A stretch of 13,059 bases of DNA from Bacteroidota bacterium (GCA_023431285.1 JAEYXN010000148.1:1-13059); one strand, 5' to 3'; numbered from the stretch's first letter, positions 1 to 8,605 are shown. Notes: a model not told the origin generated them from the sequence alone. Numbers and translations are program-made.

Positions 1-3000
1 ACAACAGTGGCAGGAGCGACCCTTAACTGGACTTCCTCCGCCAGCCCTGAGATCACGTCAGGAGTGACCGCCGCAGGAACTGGAGCGATTACCGATGTAC
101 CGGTGAACACCAGCAATGCTACGGGTACTGTTACTTATATGATCACACCATCTTATAATGGATGTGCTGGTCCGAGTGTGAGTTACCTCGTTATTGTGAG
201 ACCATCGCCTAGTGCCACCGTTGCTGATAATACTATTTGCAGCGGGGAAACCACATCACTCACCATTTTGGCAGCGCCGCAGAACGTAGCCGGGACTACC
301 TTCCGATGGAGTGCCGTCGGAACGCCAAATGTTTCCGGTATGTCTGATGGCAATGGTTCCCTCATCAAGCAGACGCTGCATACTGATGCTAACGTCGGAA
401 CCGTAGTCTACACAATTACGCCAACAGCATTTGGATGTGATGGTCCTGAACACGTGGTAACAGTAACAGTCAATCCGCTGGCACTTGCAGATGCGGGTCC
501 TGACTTCGCTGTGTGCGAGCCGGTCTCCTTTGAGGTGAGAGGTAACCTGGGAGGGGCAGCTACTTCGGGTGAATGGACAATTGTGGGTACTGTTGCAGGA
601 ACTCTTTCTTCGAGCACAACAACTGGAACAGAAGTCGTGGCGACTTACACTATTGGTGCCACAGATGTAACCAACGAAATAGTATTCCGATTAACTACAA
701 ATGACCCAGATGCAGGAGGTCCTTGTGGTGTGGCGACAGATGATGTTAAAGTGAGAATAAACAGAGCTGCCGTAGTTACACTCCCAGCTGATTATACAGT
801 ATGTGAGCCATCATCAATTAATCTTGCTGGAACAATCTCCGGAGGTGCAACAACTGCGCTCTGGAGTTCCACTGCCCCAGGCATTCTTTCAACAACAAGC
901 ATAGTGGGTCCCGGACCAAACTTCGGAGCAACGGCCTCCTATGCAACAGACCTTTCAGATGTTAATAACATACTTACGTTCCGCCTTACTGCTAACGACC
1001 CTGATGGCTCAGGACCTTGCCTCGCAGAATTTGCTGAAGTCTCCATTACCATCAATGAGTCAGCGAAAGTAGATGCAGGCCCGGACTTCGCTATCTGTGA
1101 TTATGACGTCGCCGAACTGAATGGATCAATAAGTGGAACGGCAACATCGGCCACATGGTCCGTTGCAGGAGGAACGGGAACTATCCAGTCTCCGGGAAGC
1201 CTCCCAACGAACTACCTCCATTCAATCGCAGATGTGACTACCAAGACACTCGTATTCACGCTCACAACTGATGATCCGGATGCGGGTGGTCCTTGCCTTG
1301 CTGCATCTGACAATGTTGTTCTCACCATCAACAAGCCTGACGCTGTTGATCTGGTAAATCTGGAAAGTTCTTACGCAGAGAATGATGCAATTCAGGTTCT
1401 TATTGCCTTCCCGAATGATCCAACGCTTGGTCGTGGAGAGTTCAGTGGTCCCGGTGTTATCGCTGGTCAGAATAGATTTGACCCAGGTGCAGCCAACGCG
1501 GGCACGACGAACGTCATCACCTATACATGGGAAAACTATCTTACAGGATGTATCAGCTCTGACTCTGATACGACCCTTGTAAATCCTCTTACCGATCTTG
1601 AATTTACCATCGTAGGTGCTACCGAATCAGATCCGACAGAAATTCGTGTCTGCGGAAATTCAGGAAACCTGTGGATCAAAGGAAGCCCGGGAATTCACGA
1701 CCCTATTGTCGACGAAGATTTGACCAGATTTGAAAGCGACGAGATTCCAGGCAGAATACTTCAGCTATTCAACACCACGACAAACGCGACTGAATACTAC
1801 CTCAATACCGATGGCCTCGATCCGAACGGATATTATACGGTGCGTTACAGGTTTGAAAGTAAGACCGGTGTGAAACAGGCCATGGTTAAACGAATACGGG
1901 TTTCTGCGAGTCCTGTAGCTGTCATTACGATGGGACCGTCATGCGTTCAGGACCTGGTAACATTCGAGCAGGCCTCAGCTTTCGAGCCAGGTATGAACCC
2001 TGAACATGATCAGATCGTACGGTATCGTTGGGACTTCGATGAAGATGGTAGGGGTGCCGTTGTTGATGCGCCAATTATCACCGCGCCCACATATCGCTAC
2101 CATACCCCGGGTGAGCATTTAGTGAAGCTTGAGGTTATCACCAACAACCAGTGTATCAGTAGTGTCACTGAGATTGTGAGAGTCGGAACAAAACCGACTA
2201 TGGATTTCCAATGGACCAAAATATGCAGCGGTCTGGAGACAACGGAGTTTGTGAGTTTGTCTACCACTGATGCCTTCAGCACCATCACTCAATATCGTTG
2301 GGATTTCGGTGACGGAAGCCCTGTGGAACCTGCCGGTGCGCCTGCAGATCCGTTCGCCACCGGTGGAACTTACCAGGGCCCTCATCATACATTCAACACT
2401 TTCCAAATATATCCGGTGCGTCTTGAGGCAACTACGAACGATGGATGCGTTGCAGATACGACAAAGCTCGTTTATATCCTGAATTACGAAACCCCGGATC
2501 CGATCAGTGGTTACTTCAATGATTTTGAAAACAATGACGCATCATGGGTAGCCCTTCCGTTGTCGGATGTCGACACCACGAACAGCTGGTCATGGTCACC
2601 GCCGGGAGCAGGCAGAATTCAACCGAATCAGAATGGCGCAAACGCATGGTGGACCGGAAAGAACAATTCTGACTGGGACAACAACGCTACGTATTATGCA
2701 AGTGAAGAATCTGAAGTAATAAGTCCATGTCTCAATCTAAGCGCTCTCGACAGACCGATGATCTCCTTTGATTACTGGTCAGATACGCAGGACGGATTTG
2801 ATGGCGTTGTGCTGCAGTACTCAACCAACGGTGGTCAGTCTTGGAACCCTGTCGGTAGTGCAACGGGAGCGGGTATCAACTGGTACAACAGTAGCTTCCT
2901 GGCGTCGTCGCCCGGAGGTCAGGATAACTTTGCATGGTCAGGATCCTCAGGCGGATGGAAAAACGCGAGGTTCAATCTCGAAGCAATCGGATCGAATAAT

Positions 3001-4083
3001 TCGCTGGTAGTATTCCGGTTTGCCTTTGCGTCGAACAATGACAACCCAAAAACAGGTCCTTCACTGGAAGGCTTTGCTTTCGATAATGTGTTTATCGGTA
3101 ACAAGTCAAAGAATGTACTGGTCGAGCATTTTACCAATACGAATGCCTCACCAGCAGCGCGTGAACATTTGTCAAATCTTTGGGAAGGCCATTCCTCCGA
3201 CTTCAATGTAATCCAGTATCATCTGGCCAACGATGGAGCTGATCCTGTTCACAGTGCTAACCCTGTCGACCCATTTGCCCGCGCGCAATGGTATGGCGTA
3301 TCAGCTACTTCGACAGCTCTGATGGATGGTATCAAAGGAAATTACTTCGGTCGCAACTTCAACGGTACCTATAGTATGATAGATGCTATCGAAGTTGACC
3401 GCCGCGCTCTGGAGGATCCGTTGTTTACCATCATTCCGGATATCGACATGGATCCTGCAGGTCCGCTTACAGGAAATGTACTTTTCCGATATGATGGACC
3501 TGGGGGAGCGACCTCACCGAAGGTTATTCTTCACGCTGTGCTCGTAGAAGATTCGATAATGATCAATGGATACAACATGAATGTGGTACGCAAACTTTTG
3601 TGGGATCCTGAAGGAAAGCAACCTTCTATCACCTGGACACCTGGTCTGGAACACAATGAGGCGATCAATTTCAATATGAGGACCACTGTAAGTGATCCAT
3701 CCAAATTGTCATTGGTGTTCTTTGTTCAGGATAAAAATACTCAGCGAATAATTCAAAGCCTGGTTGTCAAAGCTCCTGCCAAGCAGGGTGACCCTGTGAC
3801 CGGTATTGAAGATCCGCAGGTGTGGAATGATCTACAGATTTATCCAATCCCGGCTTCGTCCTCGTTGAATATCCGGTTGAATACTGTTCTTAATCGCACT
3901 TACGAATACCAACTGATTGATCAGCGTGGCGCGGAAGTGATGAGAGGGTCCCTCAAACGGGATTTACGCAATCCGCAAACGCTGGATGTCAGCAAGGTTG
4001 CGAGCGGTATCTACTTCCTCCGTGTACAAACGGGGACATCGTCAGTGTATTACCGCAAGATCGCAGTGATGAACCGCGACTAA
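1..4083 (+). CDS. Large T9SS-secreted PKD/Ig-like repeat surface protein (5' end missing)
   Basis: The reading frame is open from base 1, so the gene begins upstream; the GTG at base 7 is only the first in-window start-like codon. The visible part is 1360 codons. In order: two PKD-like repeats with a 'TYTITPTxxGC'-type end (to about base 480); three related repeats (481-1335); an uncertain linker with one Ig-like stretch (1336-1905); two PKD domains with the hallmark YRWDF (near 2025 and 2290); a MAM/jelly-roll-like region rich in Trp, Asn and Gly (about 2503-3105); an Omp28/thioredoxin-like region (3112-3777); and a C-terminal type A sorting domain (3829-4080, beginning LQIYPIPASS and ending with a GIYFLRV strand). 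Such tails direct proteins through the type IX secretion system to the cell surface or medium. The role is inferred to be adhesion or matrix binding; no catalytic motif is evident. It ends 50 bases from the oppositely oriented kinase gene. Architecture is confident, ligand unknown. Confidence 0.9.
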   Translation, partial: TTVAGATLNWTSSASPEITSGVTAAGTGAITDVPVNTSNATGTVTYMITPSYNGCAGPSVSYLVIVRPSPSATVADNTICSGETTSLTILAAPQNVAGTTFRWSAVGTPNVSGMSDGNGSLIKQTLHTDANVGTVVYTITPTAFGCDGPEHVVTVTVNPLALADAGPDFAVCEPVSFEVRGNLGGAATSGEWTIVGTVAGTLSSSTTTGTEVVATYTIGATDVTNEIVFRLTTNDPDAGGPCGVATDDVKVRINRAAVVTLPADYTVCEPSSINLAGTISGGATTALWSSTAPGILSTTSIVGPGPNFGATASYATDLSDVNNILTFRLTANDPDGSGPCLAEFAEVSITINESAKVDAGPDFAICDYDVAELNGSISGTATSATWSVAGGTGTIQSPGSLPTNYLHSIADVTTKTLVFTLTTDDPDAGGPCLAASDNVVLTINKPDAVDLVNLESSYAENDAIQVLIAFPNDPTLGRGEFSGPGVIAGQNRFDPGAANAGTTNVITYTWENYLTGCISSDSDTTLVNPLTDLEFTIVGATESDPTEIRVCGNSGNLWIKGSPGIHDPIVDEDLTRFESDEIPGRILQLFNTTTNATEYYLNTDGLDPNGYYTVRYRFESKTGVKQAMVKRIRVSASPVAVITMGPSCVQDLVTFEQASAFEPGMNPEHDQIVRYRWDFDEDGRGAVVDAPIITAPTYRYHTPGEHLVKLEVITNNQCISSVTEIVRVGTKPTMDFQWTKICSGLETTEFVSLSTTDAFSTITQYRWDFGDGSPVEPAGAPADPFATGGTYQGPHHTFNTFQIYPVRLEATTNDGCVADTTKLVYILNYETPDPISGYFNDFENNDASWVALPLSDVDTTNSWSWSPPGAGRIQPNQNGANAWWTGKNNSDWDNNATYYASEESEVISPCLNLSALDRPMISFDYWSDTQDGFDGVVLQYSTNGGQSWNPVGSATGAGINWYNSSFLASSPGGQDNFAWSGSSGGWKNARFNLEAIGSNNSLVVFRFAFASNNDNPKTGPSLEGFAFDNVFIGNKSKNVLVEHFTNTNASPAAREHLSNLWEGHSSDFNVIQYHLANDGADPVHSANPVDPFARAQWYGVSATSTALMDGIKGNYFGRNFNGTYSMIDAIEVDRRALEDPLFTIIPDIDMDPAGPLTGNVLFRYDGPGGATSPKVILHAVLVEDSIMINGYNMNVVRKLLWDPEGKQPSITWTPGLEHNEAINFNMRTTVSDPSKLSLVFFVQDKNTQRIIQSLVVKAPAKQGDPVTGIEDPQVWNDLQIYPIPASSSLNIRLNTVLNRTYEYQLIDQRGAEVMRGSLKRDLRNPQTLDVSKVASGIYFLRVQTGTSSVYYRKIAVMNRD
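481..1335 (+). repeat. Three tandem ~91-99-residue Ig-like protein repeats
   Basis: Three consecutive units inside the large surface protein start at about 481, 766 and 1063. Each opens with a 'DAGPDFAVC'-like segment (ADAGPDFAVCEP, LPADYTVCEP, DAGPDFAICDY), continues with a G-x-A-T-S/T-x-x-W strand, and closes with L-T-x-x-D-P-D-x-x-G-P-C and a final V-x-I-N strand. The DNA copies are diverged, so this is an old duplication at protein level. Two cysteines at fixed places per unit could form a disulfide after export. The Asp-rich DPD(A/G)xGPC loop might bind calcium, which is inference only. Confidence 0.8.
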
Positions 4084-4133
4084 GGCAGTGCAAAATATCG
4101 GATTAAAACAGGATGCTGAAAAAGGGGATACCC

Positions 4134-6050
4134 TCAGGGTTGGATCATGACTTCCTTCGATAATTCATCCATTACCGTGCGGCATCGACTGGCGAAATCC
4201 TGAACAACAGATGGAAGCTGGTCCTTGTCAGGCGCAAACTTTCCTTGTTCCTCAATAAACAAAAGCTTGGAGCGCAGAGAATCAAGGCCCATCAGCGTGA
4301 AGGATGGTTTGATCTGGTGCGCCAGACGTGAAAGTCTTTCCCAAGAGGATTCATTCACCGCTTTCTCCATTTCTTCCAGCGTCGTCGGTAATGTTTGAAG
4401 AAACGTAGCGATCATTTCCTGAATAAATTCCGCATTGTTTCCGGAGACGGAACGCAGGTAGTCCAGGTTATAAGTGTTGGAGGAAGTCCTGGCAGGAGTC
4501 TCAGGACGTGGTCGGGACGTTGGCCGGATCTTGAGGTCGTTGAATAATTTATGATAGAGGTCTTCCGGTGTGAATGGTTTTGGAAGATAATCATCCATAC
4601 CAGCGTCAAGACATTTTTCAACATCGCGTTGCGTTGCGTTTGCAGTAAGCGCAATGATCGGAACCTTACCCTTGTTGTACATCGACCGGATCGCTTTCGT
4701 AGCCTCATATCCGTCGAGAACAGGCATCTGAATATCCATAAGAACAACATCATAATAGTTGTTCTTAACCTTTTCAATCGCGACAAGACCGTTTTCCGCG
4801 ATATCGATATAACACTGCCAGTTCTTCAGAATACTCTTTGCGTATAAGCGGTTGATATCATTGTCTTCCACCAGCAAAACGCTGAGGTTGGAGGTATTTA
4901 TGTTGGATAGCTTCGGAGTTGATTTGGTGAACTTCGTGATGTTCTTAACCTTTCCGATTTCATAAGGGATGATCACACTGAACGTTGAGCCGACGCGCTC
5001 CTGGCTGATCACATGAATATTTCCATTCTGAAGTTCGACCAACTGCTTTACGATGGTCAGCCCGAGACCAGTTCCTCCATAGCGACGCGTGACGCTTGCA
5101 TCAGCCTGACTGAAACTTTCAAAAATGGTATTTAGCTTTTCTTCAGGTATACCAACGCCGGTGTCAACGACTTCAATCTTTACCCAGCTTGTACCCCTAT
5201 GTTCCTTGGCCTCACTACATCTGATGGAGATGGATCCATTGTGCGTAAACTTCACAGCATTGCTGATCAGATTGATTAGCACCTGGTTCAGACGCACTGG
5301 ATCTCCAAGCAAAATCTTATTGAGGTTCTCTTCAATAGTATAATTCACCTCCAGGTTCTTTTCTTTTGCCTGATAAGTGAAAGTGTTCACGAGTGATGGC
5401 AGAAGGTCTTTCAGGTTAAAAGCAATATGCTCGAACTTGAGTTTTCCCGATTCAATAGCAGCGAGGTCAAGAATATCTGTAATGATTACCTTTAGGTTTT
5501 CAGCCGAGTGACGAATTGCGTTCAAGTAGCTTTCGCGCTCCTCGACGCTAGGGCTTTGCCCCAGGAGATTGGCCATCCCGGCAATACCATTGATTGGTGT
5601 TCGAATCTCATGGCTGATATTGGCGAGGAATTGTTCTTTCGCCTTCTGAAGACGCAACAATTCAGCCTCGTCTCTCTTCCTTTGCGTGATGTCACGACAG
5701 TCGAGGATAAATCCTTCGACGCCTTCTTTATGCTTCAGGTTGATCGCGTTAAATTCAAGAAACCGGTAACTCTTATCTTTACATCGGAACTGGAATTCAA
5801 CCTTCTCGGTATACGCACGTTTCTGAATCTGACGGAACAGGCTTTTAACGCTTAAAACTGACGATGGCAGAATGTAATCGAAAATGTTCTTTCCAATCAG
5901 GCTTTTGGAACGGTATCCAAGCGTCTCACGGGTGGAGCTGTTATGGTATGAAATATCCCCGAGATAGTCGATGATGAAGATGATGTCCGAGCCGTCCTCG
6001 ACCACGGCCTTATAAAAAGACCCCTTCTTGATGTATTGTTCAAGTCTCAT
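4134..6050 (-). CDS. Soluble hybrid histidine kinase: PAS-HisKA-HATPase-REC-HPt
   Basis: A 638-residue cytosolic sensor kinase with no signal peptide or membrane segment. An N-terminal PAS/PAC domain (about 15-125, ending 'CRDITQRKR') probably senses an internal ligand or redox state. HisKA has the phospho-accepting H147 in 'NISHEIRTP'. The ATPase domain shows the N box (N264), DTGVG (296-300) and GGTGLG (325-330). A receiver domain (about 388-505) has D439 in 'VLMDIQMP' and K491 in 'LPKPF'. A C-terminal HPt domain has H578 in 'LAHQIKPS'. This ArcB/BarA-like order supports an internal His-Asp-His relay. Its ATG lies immediately after the TAA of the upstream response regulator gene (TAA|ATG), so the two are almost certainly co-transcribed and probably translationally coupled. 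The natural partner for H578 is then Asp57 of that regulator, which is inferred. All catalytic residues appear intact. Signal unknown. Confidence 0.95.
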   Translation of the reverse strand: MRLEQYIKKGSFYKAVVEDGSDIIFIIDYLGDISYHNSSTRETLGYRSKSLIGKNIFDYILPSSVLSVKSLFRQIQKRAYTEKVEFQFRCKDKSYRFLEFNAINLKHKEGVEGFILDCRDITQRKRDEAELLRLQKAKEQFLANISHEIRTPINGIAGMANLLGQSPSVEERESYLNAIRHSAENLKVIITDILDLAAIESGKLKFEHIAFNLKDLLPSLVNTFTYQAKEKNLEVNYTIEENLNKILLGDPVRLNQVLINLISNAVKFTHNGSISIRCSEAKEHRGTSWVKIEVVDTGVGIPEEKLNTIFESFSQADASVTRRYGGTGLGLTIVKQLVELQNGNIHVISQERVGSTFSVIIPYEIGKVKNITKFTKSTPKLSNINTSNLSVLLVEDNDINRLYAKSILKNWQCYIDIAENGLVAIEKVKNNYYDVVLMDIQMPVLDGYEATKAIRSMYNKGKVPIIALTANATQRDVEKCLDAGMDDYLPKPFTPEDLYHKLFNDLKIRPTSRPRPETPARTSSNTYNLDYLRSVSGNNAEFIQEMIATFLQTLPTTLEEMEKAVNESSWERLSRLAHQIKPSFTLMGLDSLRSKLLFIEEQGKFAPDKDQLPSVVQDFASRCRTVMDELSKEVMIQP

Positions 6051-7412
6051 TTAAATCCCCATCTCTTCCATCTCTTTAAGGTAGCGGTAAAGGGAGGATT
6101 TTCCAATGTCCAGGCGCCGTGCAACCTCGAGAACATTGTCTTCATACTTGTTGAGATAGTGCCGTATGATGCGATACATGAATTCCTGCATGGTCATTTC
6201 TTGATAAAGGAATGATTCCATACGTGCAGAGCTGTTGAAGGTGATATCCTGCGGCTTGATCTCTCCGTCTTCAGACATCACTGCGGCGAGCTCAATTATG
6301 GATTTTAACTCCCGTATATTACCCGGGAAAGGATATTGAAGCAATTTTTCCTGTGCTTCCTGGCTGATCTTGACCTTCGGCAGCTGGTTTTCTTTAGCAA
6401 ACTGATCCAGGATATGTTTGGCAATCAGGATCACGTCATTTCCGCGTTCGCGAAGAGGAGGAAGGTGGATTGGCAATCCGAGTAAACGATAATACAAATC
6501 TTCCCTGAATCGACCGGATTTCACTTCTTCCGCAAGGTCTTTATGCGTTGCAGCAAGGATGCGAACATCAAGCTTGATCACCTGATTGCCGCCGATGCGG
6601 GTGACCTCACGCTCCTGAAGCACACGAAGGAGCTTGGCTTGAAGATTCAGATCCATCTCTCCAATTTCATCAAGGAAAATAGTGCCTCCTTCAGCTTCCT
6701 CGAACTTTCCGATCCGGCGTGTAACCGCTCCGGTAAACGCGCCTTTTTCATGCCCGAAAAGCTCGCTCTCGATGAGGTCCCTCGGGATGGCGGCAATGTT
6801 CACCGCGACAAACGGTTTATTCTTCCGCTTCGAGTTGTAGTGAATCGCCTTCGCCACAAGTTCCTTCCCGGTTCCCGTCTCTCCTGAGATGCTTACAGAA
6901 ATGTTGGTCTGAACCGCTTTCTCAAGAAGACCAAACAAACGCTTGACGGCAGGACTGTTACCCACAATGCTCTTTTCAAATTCGTATTTGATAGAGATCT
7001 CCTGTTTCAGGTGATTGATCTCTTTGATCAGGGACGTTTTGTTCCGCGCGTTGTTTATCGAATTTAGTAAACGATCCTTGGTCTCGTGATCCTTCGTGAT
7101 ATAATCATATGCTCCCGATTTTAACAACTCCACAGCAGTATGAATCTTCTCCTGTGCGGAGACAATGATGACGTTGATATTAGGATCGTGACTACGGATC
7201 TGATTCAATACTTTTTCACCTGGCATGTCAGGTAACGAGTAGTCAAGTGTGATGACCGCAGGATTCTTGTACAAATTGGCGAGACAATCCTTTCCTGAAT
7301 TGAAAAACTCAAGTTCATAGTCAGGATTCAACTCCAGTACGTACTTAAGAAACTTTGTATAAGCGGGGTCATCTTCAACTACAAAGATTTTAACCGGGTC
7401 TTTGTCGTACAT
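6051..7412 (-). CDS. Sigma-54-dependent response regulator, NtrC type (REC-AAA+-Fis HTH)
   Basis: A 453-residue transcription activator. Receiver domain (about 6-125): acidic pair D14/D15, phospho-acceptor D57 in 'VITLDYSLPD', K107. AAA+ domain (about 145-385): Walker A GETGTGKE (177-184), GAFTGA (224-229, the loop that contacts sigma-54), Walker B FLDEIG (246-251) and an arginine-finger region 'FREDLYYRL'. A C-terminal Fis-type helix-turn-helix (about 412-448, 'ARRLDIGKSSLYRYL') binds enhancer DNA. Such proteins use ATP hydrolysis to open promoters bound by RNA polymerase with RpoN. I chose the ATG at 7412 over an in-frame TTG 36 bases upstream for two reasons: the receiver begins directly after it, and the candidate promoter lies between the two. 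It is the first gene of a pair with the hybrid kinase downstream. Regulated genes cannot be identified from this window. Confidence 0.95.
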   Translation of the reverse strand: MYDKDPVKIFVVEDDPAYTKFLKYVLELNPDYELEFFNSGKDCLANLYKNPAVITLDYSLPDMPGEKVLNQIRSHDPNINVIIVSAQEKIHTAVELLKSGAYDYITKDHETKDRLLNSINNARNKTSLIKEINHLKQEISIKYEFEKSIVGNSPAVKRLFGLLEKAVQTNISVSISGETGTGKELVAKAIHYNSKRKNKPFVAVNIAAIPRDLIESELFGHEKGAFTGAVTRRIGKFEEAEGGTIFLDEIGEMDLNLQAKLLRVLQEREVTRIGGNQVIKLDVRILAATHKDLAEEVKSGRFREDLYYRLLGLPIHLPPLRERGNDVILIAKHILDQFAKENQLPKVKISQEAQEKLLQYPFPGNIRELKSIIELAAVMSEDGEIKPQDITFNSSARMESFLYQEMTMQEFMYRIIRHYLNKYEDNVLEVARRLDIGKSSLYRYLKEMEEMGI

Positions 7413-7427
7413 GGTGATCAGTATTGC

Positions 7428-7459
7428 AAAACGTAAATATAAGCCCAATTTAATGCAAA
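7428..7459 (-). promoter_or_regulatory. Candidate Bacteroidota promoter for the regulator/kinase operon
   Basis: On the minus strand, TTTG (complement of 7456-7459) is followed after 20 bases by TACGTTTT (complement of 7428-7435), 7 of 8 matches to TAnnTTTG. The spacing fits the Bacteroidota housekeeping sigma consensus. Transcription would start near 7420, leaving a leader of only about ten bases before the ATG at 7412. AT-rich background makes chance matches possible. Confidence 0.45.
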
Positions 7460-7514
7460 GAAACTTTTATATATAGCCAATAATTCTTCAAATTAGTCGG
7501 ACGTAATTAACAAA

Positions 7515-7970
7515 ATGGATCTGCACTTTCCGAAGCTGAACACCAACGAAAAGGAGCTTGTGCTAAAAGCACCACTCCTTGTGTGCATATTGATTGCCGG
7601 CGCAGATGGCAAAATCGACAGCAAGGAACTATCGGAAGCGATCGGTATCTCCAGGGATCGCAATTGGGTGAAAGCAAATCTGAACACCTACTACGACGAA
7701 GTTGCTCAGGACTTCGAGGATAAGATCAAGATATTGATTCAAGCCTATCCTTATGATGGCAAACAACGTAATGAAATCATCATTCGCGAACTGGGCACTC
7801 TTGCTTCGCTATGGGACAAGCTTGGCCAAGAATTCTCATCTGAATTATACGAATCTTTGAAATACGTAGCACAACGTATCGCGCAGTCGTCAGGCGGTTT
7901 TTTACGGAAGATATCTCCGGAAGAAGCATCGCTGATCGACCTGCCAATGATAGATCCGCCCTCAAAATAA
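7515..7970 (+). CDS. TerB-like small helical protein
   Basis: A 151-residue predicted soluble, mostly helical protein without signal peptide or membrane segment. Residues 27-39, 'IAGADGKIDSKEL', match the characteristic acidic loop of the TerB/TerB-like family (A-x-A-D-G-x-I-x-x-x-E), with D31, D35 and E38 as probable metal-contacting residues. The family is named for tellurite resistance, but most members are stand-alone proteins of unknown role, often linked to membrane or stress functions; tellurite resistance should not be assumed here because no other ter gene is present. The C-terminal end (about 120-151) is polar and probably loose. It is divergent from the response regulator across 102 bases and lies 74 bases before the rhomboid gene in the same direction. 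I see no convincing promoter of its own by eye. Family assignment rests on this single motif and the overall length. Confidence 0.75.
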   Translation: MDLHFPKLNTNEKELVLKAPLLVCILIAGADGKIDSKELSEAIGISRDRNWVKANLNTYYDEVAQDFEDKIKILIQAYPYDGKQRNEIIIRELGTLASLWDKLGQEFSSELYESLKYVAQRIAQSSGGFLRKISPEEASLIDLPMIDPPSK

Positions 7971-7994
7971 ATTGACTTTCTTTTTCGAAGATGC

Positions 7995-8025
7995 CTTTTT
8001 CATTGCACTGCGTTTTTCATCTTTG
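7995..8025 (+). promoter_or_regulatory. Weak promoter candidate upstream of the rhomboid gene
   Basis: CATCTTTG (8018-8025) matches the Bacteroidota -7 element TAnnTTTG at all positions but the first. The -33 position 19 bases upstream reads TTTT instead of TTTG. It would start the rhomboid-holA transcript close to the ATG at 8045. Two mismatches in a T-rich 74-base gap make this only a suggestion; read-through from the TerB-like gene is equally possible. Confidence 0.2.
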
Positions 8026-8044
8026 CATTGCTTTTTAACTTTCA

Positions 8045-8605
8045 ATGGCGTCCGCATCAATAATTGGTAGTGCTGTAGTTCCCCTGAGGGTAGTCTTCCT
8101 GATGTGGCTGGCATTCTTCATCGAGATATTCGCCCAGATACCGCTCTCCGTATTCGGAGTGGTTCCGCGTCAACTCTTTGGACTTATCGGCATCTTTACC
8201 TCGCCACTCTTGCATGGCAGCTTTTCCCACCTGGTCTCGAATACAGTACCACTATTGTTTCTGGGATCCGTACTTTTCTATTTCTACTCACGGATCGGCG
8301 TCTCAGTGTTCCTTCGTGGATATTTCTGGACAAACATCCTGGTCTGGCTCTTCGCACGCCCCGCGAATCACATAGGCGCAAGTGGACTTGTCTATGCACT
8401 TGCATTCTTCCTAATCTTTTTCGGAATTTTCCGTCGCGATTTCGCGTCTCTGTTTATATCGATAGTAGTGTTGCTGCTTTATGGAGGAGTGTTTTATGGC
8501 GTGCTTCCCAGCGATCCGAATGTCTCCTGCGAATCACATTTCGCAGGAGCGCTCGTCGGCGTTTCAACGGCGGTGACGTACAGTAAAAAAAAGAATGTGA
8601 GCTGA
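8045..8605 (+). CDS. Rhomboid-family intramembrane serine protease
   Basis: A 186-residue, very hydrophobic protein consistent with the compact six-helix rhomboid core and no extra domain. The catalytic serine is S113 in 'GASGLVYAL', the counterpart of GlpG's GLSG motif. The catalytic histidine is H165 in 'ESHFAGALVG', within the last helix. H57, H62 and N66 in 'LLHGSFSHLVSN' match the GlpG residues that form the oxyanion site. The active site therefore looks complete. Rhomboids cut membrane-spanning substrates inside the bilayer; the substrate here is unknown. The start at 8045 leaves a short N-terminal tail before the first helix; no clear ribosome binding site is visible, as is normal in this phylum. 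The stop codon overlaps the first base of holA (TGATG, 8603-8607), so the two are probably translated from one transcript although their functions are unrelated. Confidence 0.92.
   Translation: MASASIIGSAVVPLRVVFLMWLAFFIEIFAQIPLSVFGVVPRQLFGLIGIFTSPLLHGSFSHLVSNTVPLLFLGSVLFYFYSRIGVSVFLRGYFWTNILVWLFARPANHIGASGLVYALAFFLIFFGIFRRDFASLFISIVVLLLYGGVFYGVLPSDPNVSCESHFAGALVGVSTAVTYSKKKNVS

Noticed and set aside
4084..4140. Possible bidirectional terminator in the convergent gap (ACCC-TCA-GGGT at 4130-4140)
   Set aside because: The stem is only four base pairs with a three-base loop, and no strong T-run follows directly on either strand.
7413..7448. In-frame upstream extension of the regulator to TTG at 7448
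   Set aside because: It adds 12 hydrophobic residues not expected before a receiver domain, and the promoter candidate lies between the two starts.
8104..8586. A 160-codon open frame in a second frame of the rhomboid gene
   Set aside because: The overlapping frame has all rhomboid catalytic residues; the alternative product is Arg/Ser/Leu-rich without a motif, as expected of a shadow frame.
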